From Owenia fusiformis (Eukaryota; Annelida; Polychaeta; Sabellida; Oweniidae), in assembly GCA_903813345.2 (NCBI GenBank), contig CAIIXF020000003.1:27975248-28039247 (forward strand): DNA of 64,000 nucleotides, written 5' to 3'. A model generated the notes under the pieces. The model saw only the letters and a list, made by a program, of their open reading frames with translations, ran no database searches and was not told the origin of the DNA. Shown one piece after another: positions 28,801 through 40,800 of this stretch. Position 1 is the first letter of the stretch. Each line of letters starts with the position of its first letter. Both the position numbers and the translations under genes were made by a program.

Positions 28801-31800
28801 TGAGTTCATAAAAATAGCTTGAACAGTATCATTAATTTTCACAAGGTAAGCTAAACACTTAGCATGCAGAAAGTAAAAAAATTCAATTTTATACTCAGAA
28901 ATTATTTTTAATAAATGTTTTACTGAATAGATATCCAAAAATCTGATTTGCCCCTAACCCACCATTTCCCTAGGTTTACATGTGTTCTACCATTTTTTAA
29001 TTTGACACAAAATTTTTGACCTATTGTAACGGAGAGATTAAATTGAAAATCTACTGAAATAAAGAAAATAGTCAAGGTACATATCCATTTACATTATCAG
29101 TTTTTCTTTCATTTCGGGCTTAGAAAATAGAGTTCAAACATACATGGGATTTAACATGTAGACCTATTTGGAAAAAGACTTGTCCTTAACCTTTTTTGAG
29201 TAGTACAAAGATCCTGCCTACTCCCCTGTTAACTCAACAGATTGTTAACATAAGCACTGCTACATACAGGTTCAATTCAGTTAATCATTTTGAACCTCTT
29301 AAAAAGCATCTGTAATATTGGGTCAGTTCAAGACCATATCAGTAACTTCTTAGACATTGTTTTTACTGTTCAGGTGTCACAATATATATGCCTGGCTGTC
29401 CAATTACATTGGTCACAACTACAAGTCCTCCTTTACGATCAAAAGTAACTGCTATTGGACTGTGAATGTCAGGCTCTTTTGATATAATATTTTTGACAAA
29501 GACACCTTCTTGATCTAGCAGTTCAATATGATTACTTATATTGTCTGCTATAATGACACAGCCATTGCTATCAACACAGAGACTTTTAGGATTAATTCCA
29601 GAATTTATATCTGAGCCTGTGTATTCAAACAACAGATTTCCAGAAATATCATAACTTTTGACAGATCTACCTTGCGAATCTGCTACAAAAACATGATTCT
29701 TTCCAGAATCCACTGCTATATCCTCAATACTTTCAAAATCACCAACCCGTCCATGACCAAAATTCTGATTGGATGACCCGTCAGATTGAATGTCAACAAT
29801 GTGTAGAACCTTTGCCTTGTTATCTGCTATAAGCAATTGATGATCACTGAAAAATCCAAGTCTACTTGGAATTTCAATTTGATGTAATACAATGTTTTTC
29901 AAATGACTCCCTGAACTGTTGAACAGTTTTACCATAGGGACACTTTCGGGCTTGCATGATATTGCAGCAATATCTTGATTATTGCATATAGCATGCCATA
30001 CACAAGAACTGACAACCAAAACATCAATAACCTGACTTTGCACATCACATAGTATAGCTTTTGTATCCCCATCTTCATCTATAACAATCTGAACCTGGCT
30101 GCCATTTTTGAAAAAACATATGCTAAAAATTAGCCGAAACCTTGGGTTTGGTGTCTCGTGTACAATAGTAAAATGTGGAGCTTGCCTTCTGTTTGACAGG
30201 TCAGTACTCATTGATCTTGAAAGAAATTTTGAACTCTCAGGCTGGTCAACCAAATGTATTGATGGCATCCTGGTGCTATCAACTGAGCTTGCTTTCAGAG
30301 GGGCAATTCCTGAAGAAAGCACCAAAGGTGTTTGAACTTCATTGATTTCTAGCTGGTTTGTTGACATGAGCTTTTTGAAAATAGGAATTAACCTCTTGGC
30401 TGATTCTTTGGCATGTGCTGAATCTTTAGCACTCATTTTATTTGCCAAGCTTATGTAATACTCGGCGTTGATGAAGGTCTTCTCCAAAAGCACCTGCTCT
30501 ATGGAATCAGCCAAGTATTCATAATTCTTTTCTTTTAGAACATTCAGAAATTCATTAAACTCATCTACAGTACAACTATCTAGTTTGTCCAAGAATGCTC
30601 TACATTTCTTTGCTGGTGTAGGCATCGCCATGATGTCATCTTTCATAGGTTTTGTTAAGATCCCCTTCGAATAGCACAGGTCCATTATGCTATCCACATC
30701 TAAGCTTTCCGTTATATCTTCATAACAGGCTTGAATAGCTCTTTTGTGCACAGATGACAACTTAGGGTCTTCTTTCTGCATTTCACTTAAAACCAAGATA
30801 TTGGAAAATGGTTACCTTTTGTACTTATAGTAGTTGTAAACTTTTTTAGCAAAATCAAAGTTGTTTGAATTAGCCTACAAGTAAACTTCCGTATATGATC
30901 TTTAACATATGTGGGTATGCCATTTAAGATAAGAAGTTATACAGTATACTAACTTTGAGAATAGATGTAGCAGTACCATTAATAAGAAAAAAGTTCAACT
31001 TGTTGAGGCAAATTAAACTTTTTATTACCTTTTGTTTCAGGGATACTCTATAAATTGCGGAGATGATTGCACTTGAAGCTCCACATCTATCAGATTAAGT
31101 GTCTGCAATAAAAATAATTGAAGTCATTATTATTCCAGTGGGGATAGAGTAAAGTACTCCTTCCATTGTTCAGTCTGTGTTCGGTAAGATTAGGGATGTC
31201 ATGGTTTCTCAATATTGTCCCGTCCCTCAGGACTTTGGTCTTGGGACAGGACAACCCTAGTGTACAGAATATTTCGGTCCATGTTCAGGATATACTATTT
31301 CTCCTGTATATGACCCTAAAACTTCCCAAATGCATGATAAATATGATCTAAACTAGAATTTTATATGTCCCTTCCCGTCCCGAATGTCCAGTCCCGAAAT
31401 GGATAATTCCCGTCCTGTCCCGAAATATCCTTGTACCTTGACATCCCTATGTAAGATGATTGGTTGGTCAGTCTGTACATCTTTTATACCTCTAAAAATG
31501 TTCTCCTTGGAGTATTCTATAGAGGTTAATGTAGAGCAAAATGGTAAAAACCTGTTAAGTAGAACACCTCCTTAAGTAGAACAGTTTCTAATAAATGATG
31601 TCCAATTGACTCGATGTTTGTTAATCCCACTTAGTCGGGGCCGGCTGATGGATCTGAGCAAATGTGACCCAGGCAATTAGTCACATATATTTGTTCAGTA
31701 TACTACAAAACCTATTAAAAACTATACTAACATCTTCAAACTTTCCAAGACATGAAAGATTACTTACCAAGCTTTTGTGCCTTTGTGTATTACATATAAC

Positions 31801-34800
31801 TGTTTATTTTATCTGTATGCAGTAATGATATTTTTAAAATATATCATCTTGCTCTTGAGACATTGTATTAGATGATTGAATATCCCAACGAATGAACTTT
31901 TGTAGGGATATAGTGAAGCCCTCTGTCCATCCATTATCCATCAGATTATCTTTGTATCTTTTGGAAAGATGTGTATTGTTAATAAGATTAATAAAAAATG
32001 TTGTCAAGATGGCTGCCACTTTTAAAATGGTGGGAAATTTTTTAAAAATCCAGGTTTTTCATTTTAAACCAAAGTAATAACTATTATTGTTTCAGAATTC
32101 CCATGTATTTTATTTGAAGTTACTATTACATTATTATCCTCAAATGAAAGGCAATTTAGTGTAGAATGCAAATATTATATTGTTTTTCTGATTTGACCCT
32201 TGGAAAATTCAATATGGCCACCTAACGTGGAATTTCGCAATAATTTCCTGGTCTCTTCAAAGTACATTGTATTATACTCAAATTGAAAGCATTTTAGAGT
32301 AGATAACAATTATGGTATTGTTTTTCTAATTAAGAAATTTCAATGTAACTGACTTAGAGTAGAAATTCACTATAATTTGAGATCTCTTCAAATATTGCAT
32401 TGATTTAATGAAATGTTATTTTTTGAAACTCCTAATTGGTGAAAATTCTGATATATCTCTAATATATGTCTTTTTATACCTACCTGCAAATCAAGAGTAG
32501 TGACATAGATGAATATAGTGTTCGTTGGGATTTGCTACTCCATGGAGTTTTTAGTTAGGTAAGGTGAAAAGTCAATGTGTTATCTATTTTTTATCTACTT
32601 TTTGGTAATCATTAATTGATTTTTAATTCATAATTTAATACCTTTCTCTTTCTTATCATAAAACAGAGAAGTGTGGTTTTTAAAACTGCTCCAGAATGTT
32701 GTAAGCCCTTATCTTATTGATTAAATGTCATTCACATGAATCAGAGAACCAAAACGAAAGGAAATAATATTGTCCTAAATGTCAATACAATTACCCATGC
32801 AAGGAGGTAGTTACCACTTTCACCACCAGATGGCTGATTAAGGTTAATTAAAGTGGCAGGTATTTGAGAAAGTTTAAGTGGATCAATTTTCATATACCAG
32901 GTCGTTCAATAAGTTCACGGAAAATTGCTCTTATTTCAAGGATTTTTGATATTTTCTCATGAAATTTTCACACAATGTATAAAAAATACTTTCTAATTGA
33001 TTCTTAAAATATCAGCATCTCTTATTTGATTGGTCAAAAATAAGGGTTACTATGGTAACTTGACTTTTGGGTAGGCGGGGCACTTTTTACGTCACATTAT
33101 TCATTAGAAAAACAACAGAATAGTAGGCAATTTATGAGTATATCACATGAATTTCTTCTCCGCTTTCTACTTGTACATGATATTACTTAATGTAATAATA
33201 GTAACAATTATTATATACCTCAAATGTATTCTAGATGCTCATTGGCTTATTCATGGTCACATGACATGGAATAGATGAACTAATTCCCTGGAAAGTCCTA
33301 AATCCCTGCTTTCAGGGAAGATGAATTGTACTAATCACCAGTTAGGTCATGTGACCAGTCAATAGTACATTTTATCTTCCCCCAAATCTGAGATTATAGG
33401 AGTTGAAAGGTAAAATGCCTTTAAATGCCAATAAGAACCTGTGAACATTTGATATTGAAATGAAAAGACTTCTCATTTTGTTTTTGTTTACAGAGTACTT
33501 ATCAGGTATATAATAAAACAAATAGTGACTGCCACATTTTCGGGAAATAGTGTAAAAAATTTCCTTTCGGGAATATCCTGTCCACTGACTTGTTCCCTCG
33601 GCCTGCAGCCTCGGGAACATGTCAGTGGACAGGATACTCCCTTGAGGAAAATATTTTGCACTATTTCCCTCAATGGCAGTCACTATTTGTACACTATTGT
33701 CCCATTAGGTTTTAGAAATATTCTCCCTCATGTTTAATGCACAGTAGGTATATTCAACCCATTGACGAGATAATATCGAGTATGTAACTTGGGGCAGCTT
33801 TGGCATCTATTTTGCCAGTTATATGGTTTCCTGCACAATTTTAGCAGTGTGATCGGCTGCATTATCCTGATGGAAAGATTTAGAGTTTGGCTGAATGGTT
33901 AAGTTTTAATCAACTTACCATAGCATTACTTTGTTGATTTTCTGGTCCACTGGTGCCTGGATTGACAAGCACAATTTCAGAAATGTTTGTGAAAACAATG
34001 AACATCGATTTTCCCTCAGAACATTTGTAATTTAAATAAGAACAAATAAAAATAGGGATCCTCATTTGCACATATTGATAGATTTCTGTAATGGTAAATT
34101 GTGTGACGTAAAAAGTGCCCCGCCTACCTAAAAGTCAAGTTACCATAGTAACCCTTATTTTTGACCAATCATATAAGAGATGCTGATATTTTAAGAATCA
34201 ATCAGAAAGTATTTTTTATACATTGTGTGAAAATTTTATGGGAAAATATCGAGAATGTTTGAAATGAGAGTATTTTTCCGTGAACTTATTGAACGACCTG
34301 GTAATCCTTTTGTGTCTGATAATTCTACAAACGGAAATATTTCCAGCAAAAGAAAATATTATCTGCTCAACACAATAAAAGATATTTTACTTTTTGTGAT
34401 TTTGTAACATGGGGTCTATGGGGAATCTCCCTGACCTAGAAGTCACATTTTCAAAGAAGATTAAATTGTCAAAGTTGATAAACACTTTAGCGTGCTGCCG
34501 GCGGACTCGTCCGCCGAGACTAAAATGTCTCTCACAACTGCCGGCGGACCCGTACGCCCGATTTCAAACTTTTAAAAACTTTACTTTTTCGCGCCATTCG
34601 TATTGTCCAATTAGGTTGCCCGATTTATTCAGTGCCTAACATGACTTCCTGTTGACCTAGAAATGGCGATATTTCGAAAAATAATTCTCAATTCAACAAT
34701 TTAAACAGTGTTTTAGTCGTTTTTAGTGAACGAATCGTACAAAATGGTGGACAAATACGATCTCAACGAAAATGTGGAGGAAATGAATTACGATTTCGAG

Positions 34801-37800
34801 CTCTTTAGGCTCTTGGAAGCCGATAACGGTCATCGAAAATAGAAACTAGAATATTTTCTGAATTGAAAAATTGAACATTCGATCGCTGCAAATTCAGATT
34901 TGGATTCTGACCAGACGAAGAGGCGGAGCGGCGGATTCCGGAGGAGTATTCATGGTATATTTATGCCCAGTCGTGTTAATGTACGAAAAAATTCATGAGA
35001 ACATTTTTTTCATGAGCCAGGCCACTGTATCTTCCCTTTGTGAAAATTTTATCCAGATTCATTCAGTAGTTATTGAGATATTAATTATTTAGTCCAGGTA
35101 TATCATTTTTTGCACTCTTTGAATAAGCCAGTTGCGTGGGATATATTTGCTGAAATAAGGCAGCATGGTAAAGGTTAAAATCACATATCTAGATGTTATT
35201 TTACATGTAGAATTCAAATATGATATCCCTTAACATTTTGAATATTTAATGACATATATCAAGATTATTTCTACTCGCATGTAGTATATTGTCAACATAT
35301 CAATACAAATTGTCAATAAACAGTGGTAGTAAATAGTTTGTAATGACTTTTTACACCCCTGGTGCAAAATATTGTGATCAGTTTGCTGGGTGACTGGCGG
35401 ATATGAGTCTAATGGAGCAATTTTCTTGTGTGTTAATCTAACTTATCTTTTTTCATGATTTTAGCTCTCTATGTTGCAGAATTGTTACTATGCACTATTA
35501 AGATAACCATTTAAACAAAGTGCTAGAACTGTTGGACCATGGCTTTACCAAAAACTACCAGCATTATTATATCCATCTTATATAGTTTTTTTATTCCACT
35601 GTGTTACAGATTGTTACTGTTTGCTATGAAGCTAACCACTTGAACAAAGTGCTAGAACTGTTGGACCATGGCTTTACCAAAAACTACCAGCATTATTATA
35701 TCCATCTTATATAGTATTTGTATTCCACTGTGTTACAGATTGTAACTGTTTGCTATGAAGCCAACCACTTGAACAAAGTGCTAGAACTGTTGGACCATGG
35801 CTTTACCAAGAAAAGGAAAACTGTCATCTTTACTAGTGATCCTGATGATGCCCAGAAGATATATGAGGTACCATTTGGCCTATTGTACTTGTATTATTAC
35901 ATTAACTTAAGGAAGCACATCATGTTCAAGATCAACTATCACATATTTATTTAGATGGCCACATGTAATGTTATGCAATGCACCCATCAGATGCATGCAA
36001 ATGTAATGCAGTTACAAATGTACATATATATTATCCAAATCTAATGTTGGTCTTTAAAGTGATCAGAACTAAATATTGCAACATTTCCCTGAAAAACATC
36101 AGATCTTCATACCTGTGTCTATTTATATTCCTTATAGTTTATTTTGAATGATTGTTATGATATCCCACTTGCATGACATCTTTGTTGTAACATTGTGTTC
36201 AAATGCACATTGTTGAGAGAAGCAGTACACACATTCAAAATGATATAAAAAACTAGATATCAAATGTACTCTACCATACTACAATGTATTTCCAGATGCT
36301 TAAGAGTCAATGCTACAATGTTATCACTGCACATGAGATGATGGTACAACAGGCTATACTAACCACAGAGGAGATGTGGCATGCTACATATAAATCAGGG
36401 GACCACCCAATCTTAGGTAAGTCTCATTTATGCTACATATAAATCAGGGGATCACCCAATCTTAGGTAAGTCTCATCTATGCTACATATAAATCAGGGGA
36501 CCACCCAATCTTAGGTAAGTCTCATCTATGCTACATATAAATCAGGGGACCACCCAATCTTAGGTAAGTCTCATTTATACTACATATAAATCAGGGGACC
36601 ACCCAATCTTAGGTAAGTCTCATCTATGATACATTTAAATCAGGGGACCACCCAATCTTAGGTAAGTCTCATCTATACTACATATAAATCAGGGGACCAC
36701 CCAATCTTAGGTAAGTCTCATCTATGCTACATATAAATCAGGGGACCACCCAATCTTAGGTAAGTCTCATCTATGCTACATACATGTATAAATCAGGGGA
36801 CCACCCAATCTTAGATAAGTCTCATCTATGCCACATATAAATCAGGGGACCACCCAATCTTAGGAAAGTCTCATTTATACTACATATAAATCAGGGGACC
36901 ACCCAATCTTAGGAAAGTCTCATCTATGCTACATATAAATCAGGAGACCACCCAATCTTAGGTAAGTCTCATCTGTGCTACATATGTATCAGGGGACCAC
37001 CCAACCTTAGGTAAGTCTCATCTATGCTACATATTAATCAGGAGACCACCCAATCTTAGGTAAGTCTCATCTTTGCTACATATAAATCAGGGGACCACCC
37101 AATCTTAGGTAAGTCTCATCTATGCTACATATAAATCAGGGGACCACCCAATCTTAGGTAAGTCTCATCTATGCTACATATAAATCAGGAGACCACCCAA
37201 TCTAAGCTAAGTCTCATCCATGCTACATATAAATCAGGGGACCACCCAATCTTAGGTAAGTCTCATCTATGCTACATATAAATCAGGGGACCACCCAATC
37301 TTAGGTAAATCTCATCTATGCTACATATGTATCAGGGGACCACCCAATCTTAGGAAAGTCTCATCTATGCTACATATAAATCAGGGAACCACCCAATCTT
37401 AGGTAAGTCTCATCCATGCTACATATAAATCAGGGGACCACCCAATCTTAGGTAAATCTCATCTATGCTACATATGTATCAGGGGACCACCGAATCTTAG
37501 GAAAGTCTCATCTATGCTACATATAAATCAGGGAACCACCCAATCTTAGGTAAGTCTCATCCATGCTACATATAAATCAGGGAACCACCCAATCTTAGGT
37601 AAGTCTCATCCATGCTACATATAAATCAGGGAACCACCCAATCTTAGGTAAATCTCATCTATGCTACATATGTATCAGGGAACCACCCAATCTTAGGAAA
37701 GTCTCATCTATGCTACATATAAATCAGGGAACCACCCAATCTTAGGTAAGTCTCATCTATGTCACATGTAAATCAGGGGACCACCCAATCTTAGGTAAGT

Positions 37801-40800
37801 CTCATCATACAGTTTTGTAAAGATTAAAAGATTTTGTCAATTAAAGATGGCACATATGTTTTTAATATTATTAAAAGGTGCTATAGAGTGTGTGATAGAG
37901 AGTATATCTACTTTACACAGGGACAAGTCATAAAATGTGAAAATGTTCATTGATAAGGATATGACCTTTTATTTTAACTTTAATTTTTCGAACTTCGAAA
38001 GTGCAATATTGTTGCAGAAGTTCTAAACACTGTACCTACAATGCAACTTGACTTTAAATCATTGTTCTCATCTATTCTAGTGTTGACTGATGAATGTCAG
38101 CAACAGCTGAAGATCAGAGATGCCCAATGTGTTATACATTATGATATGGTCAGCAAGCAAAAGTTTGGAACACGGCTATGGGCATTAAAAAACAACCTGA
38201 ACAATCCCCTTATTAACCCAGATGTTAACATAACGGATGAGGTAAGCTGGGATATGGGGATTTATAGGGAGTCATTTCTTTCATTTCATTTAGAGTTATA
38301 ACATGGAATTCAAGTTGTAGGGTATATTGCACAGAAGCAATGAGCCAGTGCAGTATTTGAATTGAGAATAGAATAAATTGTCATAAAAATATCTAGTTGA
38401 ATATTATAATTTATCCCACGATTAATGTGTTATCTGTACAATAACAGCTATTGATATTTCTGATATTATTGAAATCCGTGTGATATTTTCCAGAAAATCG
38501 TTTATCAAACTCATATGCGTGTGATATCGTTTATCTCACGCATATCCGTGTGATATCACATTTGCATTTCGCGCCACAATATTGTTGGAAATAAGGTCAG
38601 ATAATTTTTTCTCTTTTGAGAAAATAGGTCTGCCAGTGTCCTGGAAATTGGATCAGAACATCACAAGGTGATTGTAATCATGGGATAAACCCAATATCAC
38701 ATAATTTCTCGTGATATAATTTTATCGCCTCGTAGATATCAAATATCAACACTCATTCGCTTCGCTCACTCGTGTTGATATTTGATATCAACTCGGCGAT
38801 AAAAATGATATCACTCAAAATGATGTGATATTCTGTATTTATTATATATTATAAATATTATAATATCACCACCAGAAGTTATGACATATTGTTATAGTCC
38901 CCAACTTTACTGTGGATGGAGCTCAGTGGTCGGCATTTGTTTTTGTAACAAATGGCAAGTGGTTACATGTTGCATGTTAATGCCTTGTATACTTTTAGCA
39001 ACAGTGTATGTCTTACATTATGTTGACTGAGAAAGCTGAGAAGAAAGCCCTCCATGTGCACAACCTGATGGGGCGACTCAAAGAACCCATCCACTCTACC
39101 CTTGAGAAACTGGTCTCTAACTATCTACAGGTAACTCTAAAGGATGGGTATCGATATGGCGAACTTTTTGAACACACGTTTCTCTTAAACCAGTCATCAA
39201 AAAATTCTTAAAATTTTACACATTGTCAATGTAATGGTAGTGTTTTTTTACAGAATGTTTTCAATAATTGGTTTAATTTTAAAGTTGTCCATTCTTGAAT
39301 TTCAAGTGAAATGTTTGTTACTGCGGAACTGTTTAATTTTTCTGTTCATTTCAAGATTAAATCAAATACAGCTAGATTACATATCCTGCCTGTGTGGTTT
39401 GGTTTTCCAGAGATAATTATAAAACTTAAGGTTGGGTTAGCAAACAAAAAGATGCAAAAAGAAACACCGTAGGCAACTTATAGATAAATTAATGTTGTTT
39501 TACTTTTACATTTGCAGAGTGAGGATGTTGATCTCTCCAAGGATCTCTGTCACTACCTCAAGTCATTTGGAGAATGCAGGTATGTTGTTATGTCACCACC
39601 ACAACAAGTGGTGACATAGTAATAGTATCCAACGTTTTTTGACAGTGTTTGGTGGTTGGTGTTCGGCATTCAGTGGTTTGCATCTGAAACAAATAGCGGG
39701 TGGTGACATTTTGCATGTTAATGCATTGTTGAAGCTCTCTTAGGGTTTAATATGCTGAAAATATAAGCTAGTCTAGATTGAAAAAGTGGTTCTTTTGCTT
39801 ATATATGTCATTCTGTGGCTGTGGCTGAGCTTTGTCATGCATAAGAGTTGTAGCTTGTTTAAACAGTGCAGAAGAGCCTGTCATACATGCCTGTGTTGAT
39901 TTTAATGTCAATGTACTGTAGTCCTATCATATGCTGTGTTTTCAGAGAGGGCACATCTTGTTTAAGCCGCCACAGTATATCCCCAATTCTTGATCTCCCT
40001 GGGAAGTATACAAGCTCACTCAACCTGCCATCTAATGGTGAAGTTAAGGTATTAATAATGTATTATTATTTTGATTTTCCATGTATGTTAAAAATTGAAT
40101 AAAAAATAATATTGTGGCAGTTTTAAGCAGAAATATATATTAGAGTCGCAAATCCCCGGTCGTATGGTCGTAATTTTAAGACTTTTTTCAGCTTACGACC
40201 AATAAATTGAAAATACTTGCCATTCGTACGAGTATGACATGGTCCTGAAACTCGTTGTATTAAATTCCCAATATTGGACCGAATTTTAATATAGGGACAT
40301 TATTTCTTTTCTATAAAATGCATCAAAAGTGTATAAATAGAAACACCTTATACAAAAAATAATCGAAATAAATTAATATTGGATGGAGGGGGGAGTGGAT
40401 TGAGGGGGGGGATTTATATGTCTTTACGATGAAACAAATTCACAAGAACTCGTGTATTTGAAAAAACTAAACTCAGTACCCCAGTAAGAAACTGGGTATT
40501 ATATCTCTGGAGAAAAAAGTGAGCAATGTCTTTAGTATTGTGATAACGTCCCTTATACCTATTTATTACAGGTCATGTAGACCATTGTTGCCCGATTTAT
40601 ACCAAAAACATTGACTTTTGCACATTGGTGATGATGCGCCTTTTTTAATAGATCTCATATCTTAGAAGGGTATCACTTCAAAAAAAATACTAGATGACCT
40701 AACATATTTTGCCATGCACTGCGCCATTTGGCAATTCAGTTGTAAATTTTCTCTTGAAAAAATAAATCTTCCTAATTTGTTGAGTTTTCTTGCAGAAATC

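Noticed and set aside
36381-37806. Regular array resembling a CRISPR.
   Set aside because: Units are contiguous 49-bp tandem copies with no unique spacers, in a eukaryotic intron, and derive from the adjacent exon end.
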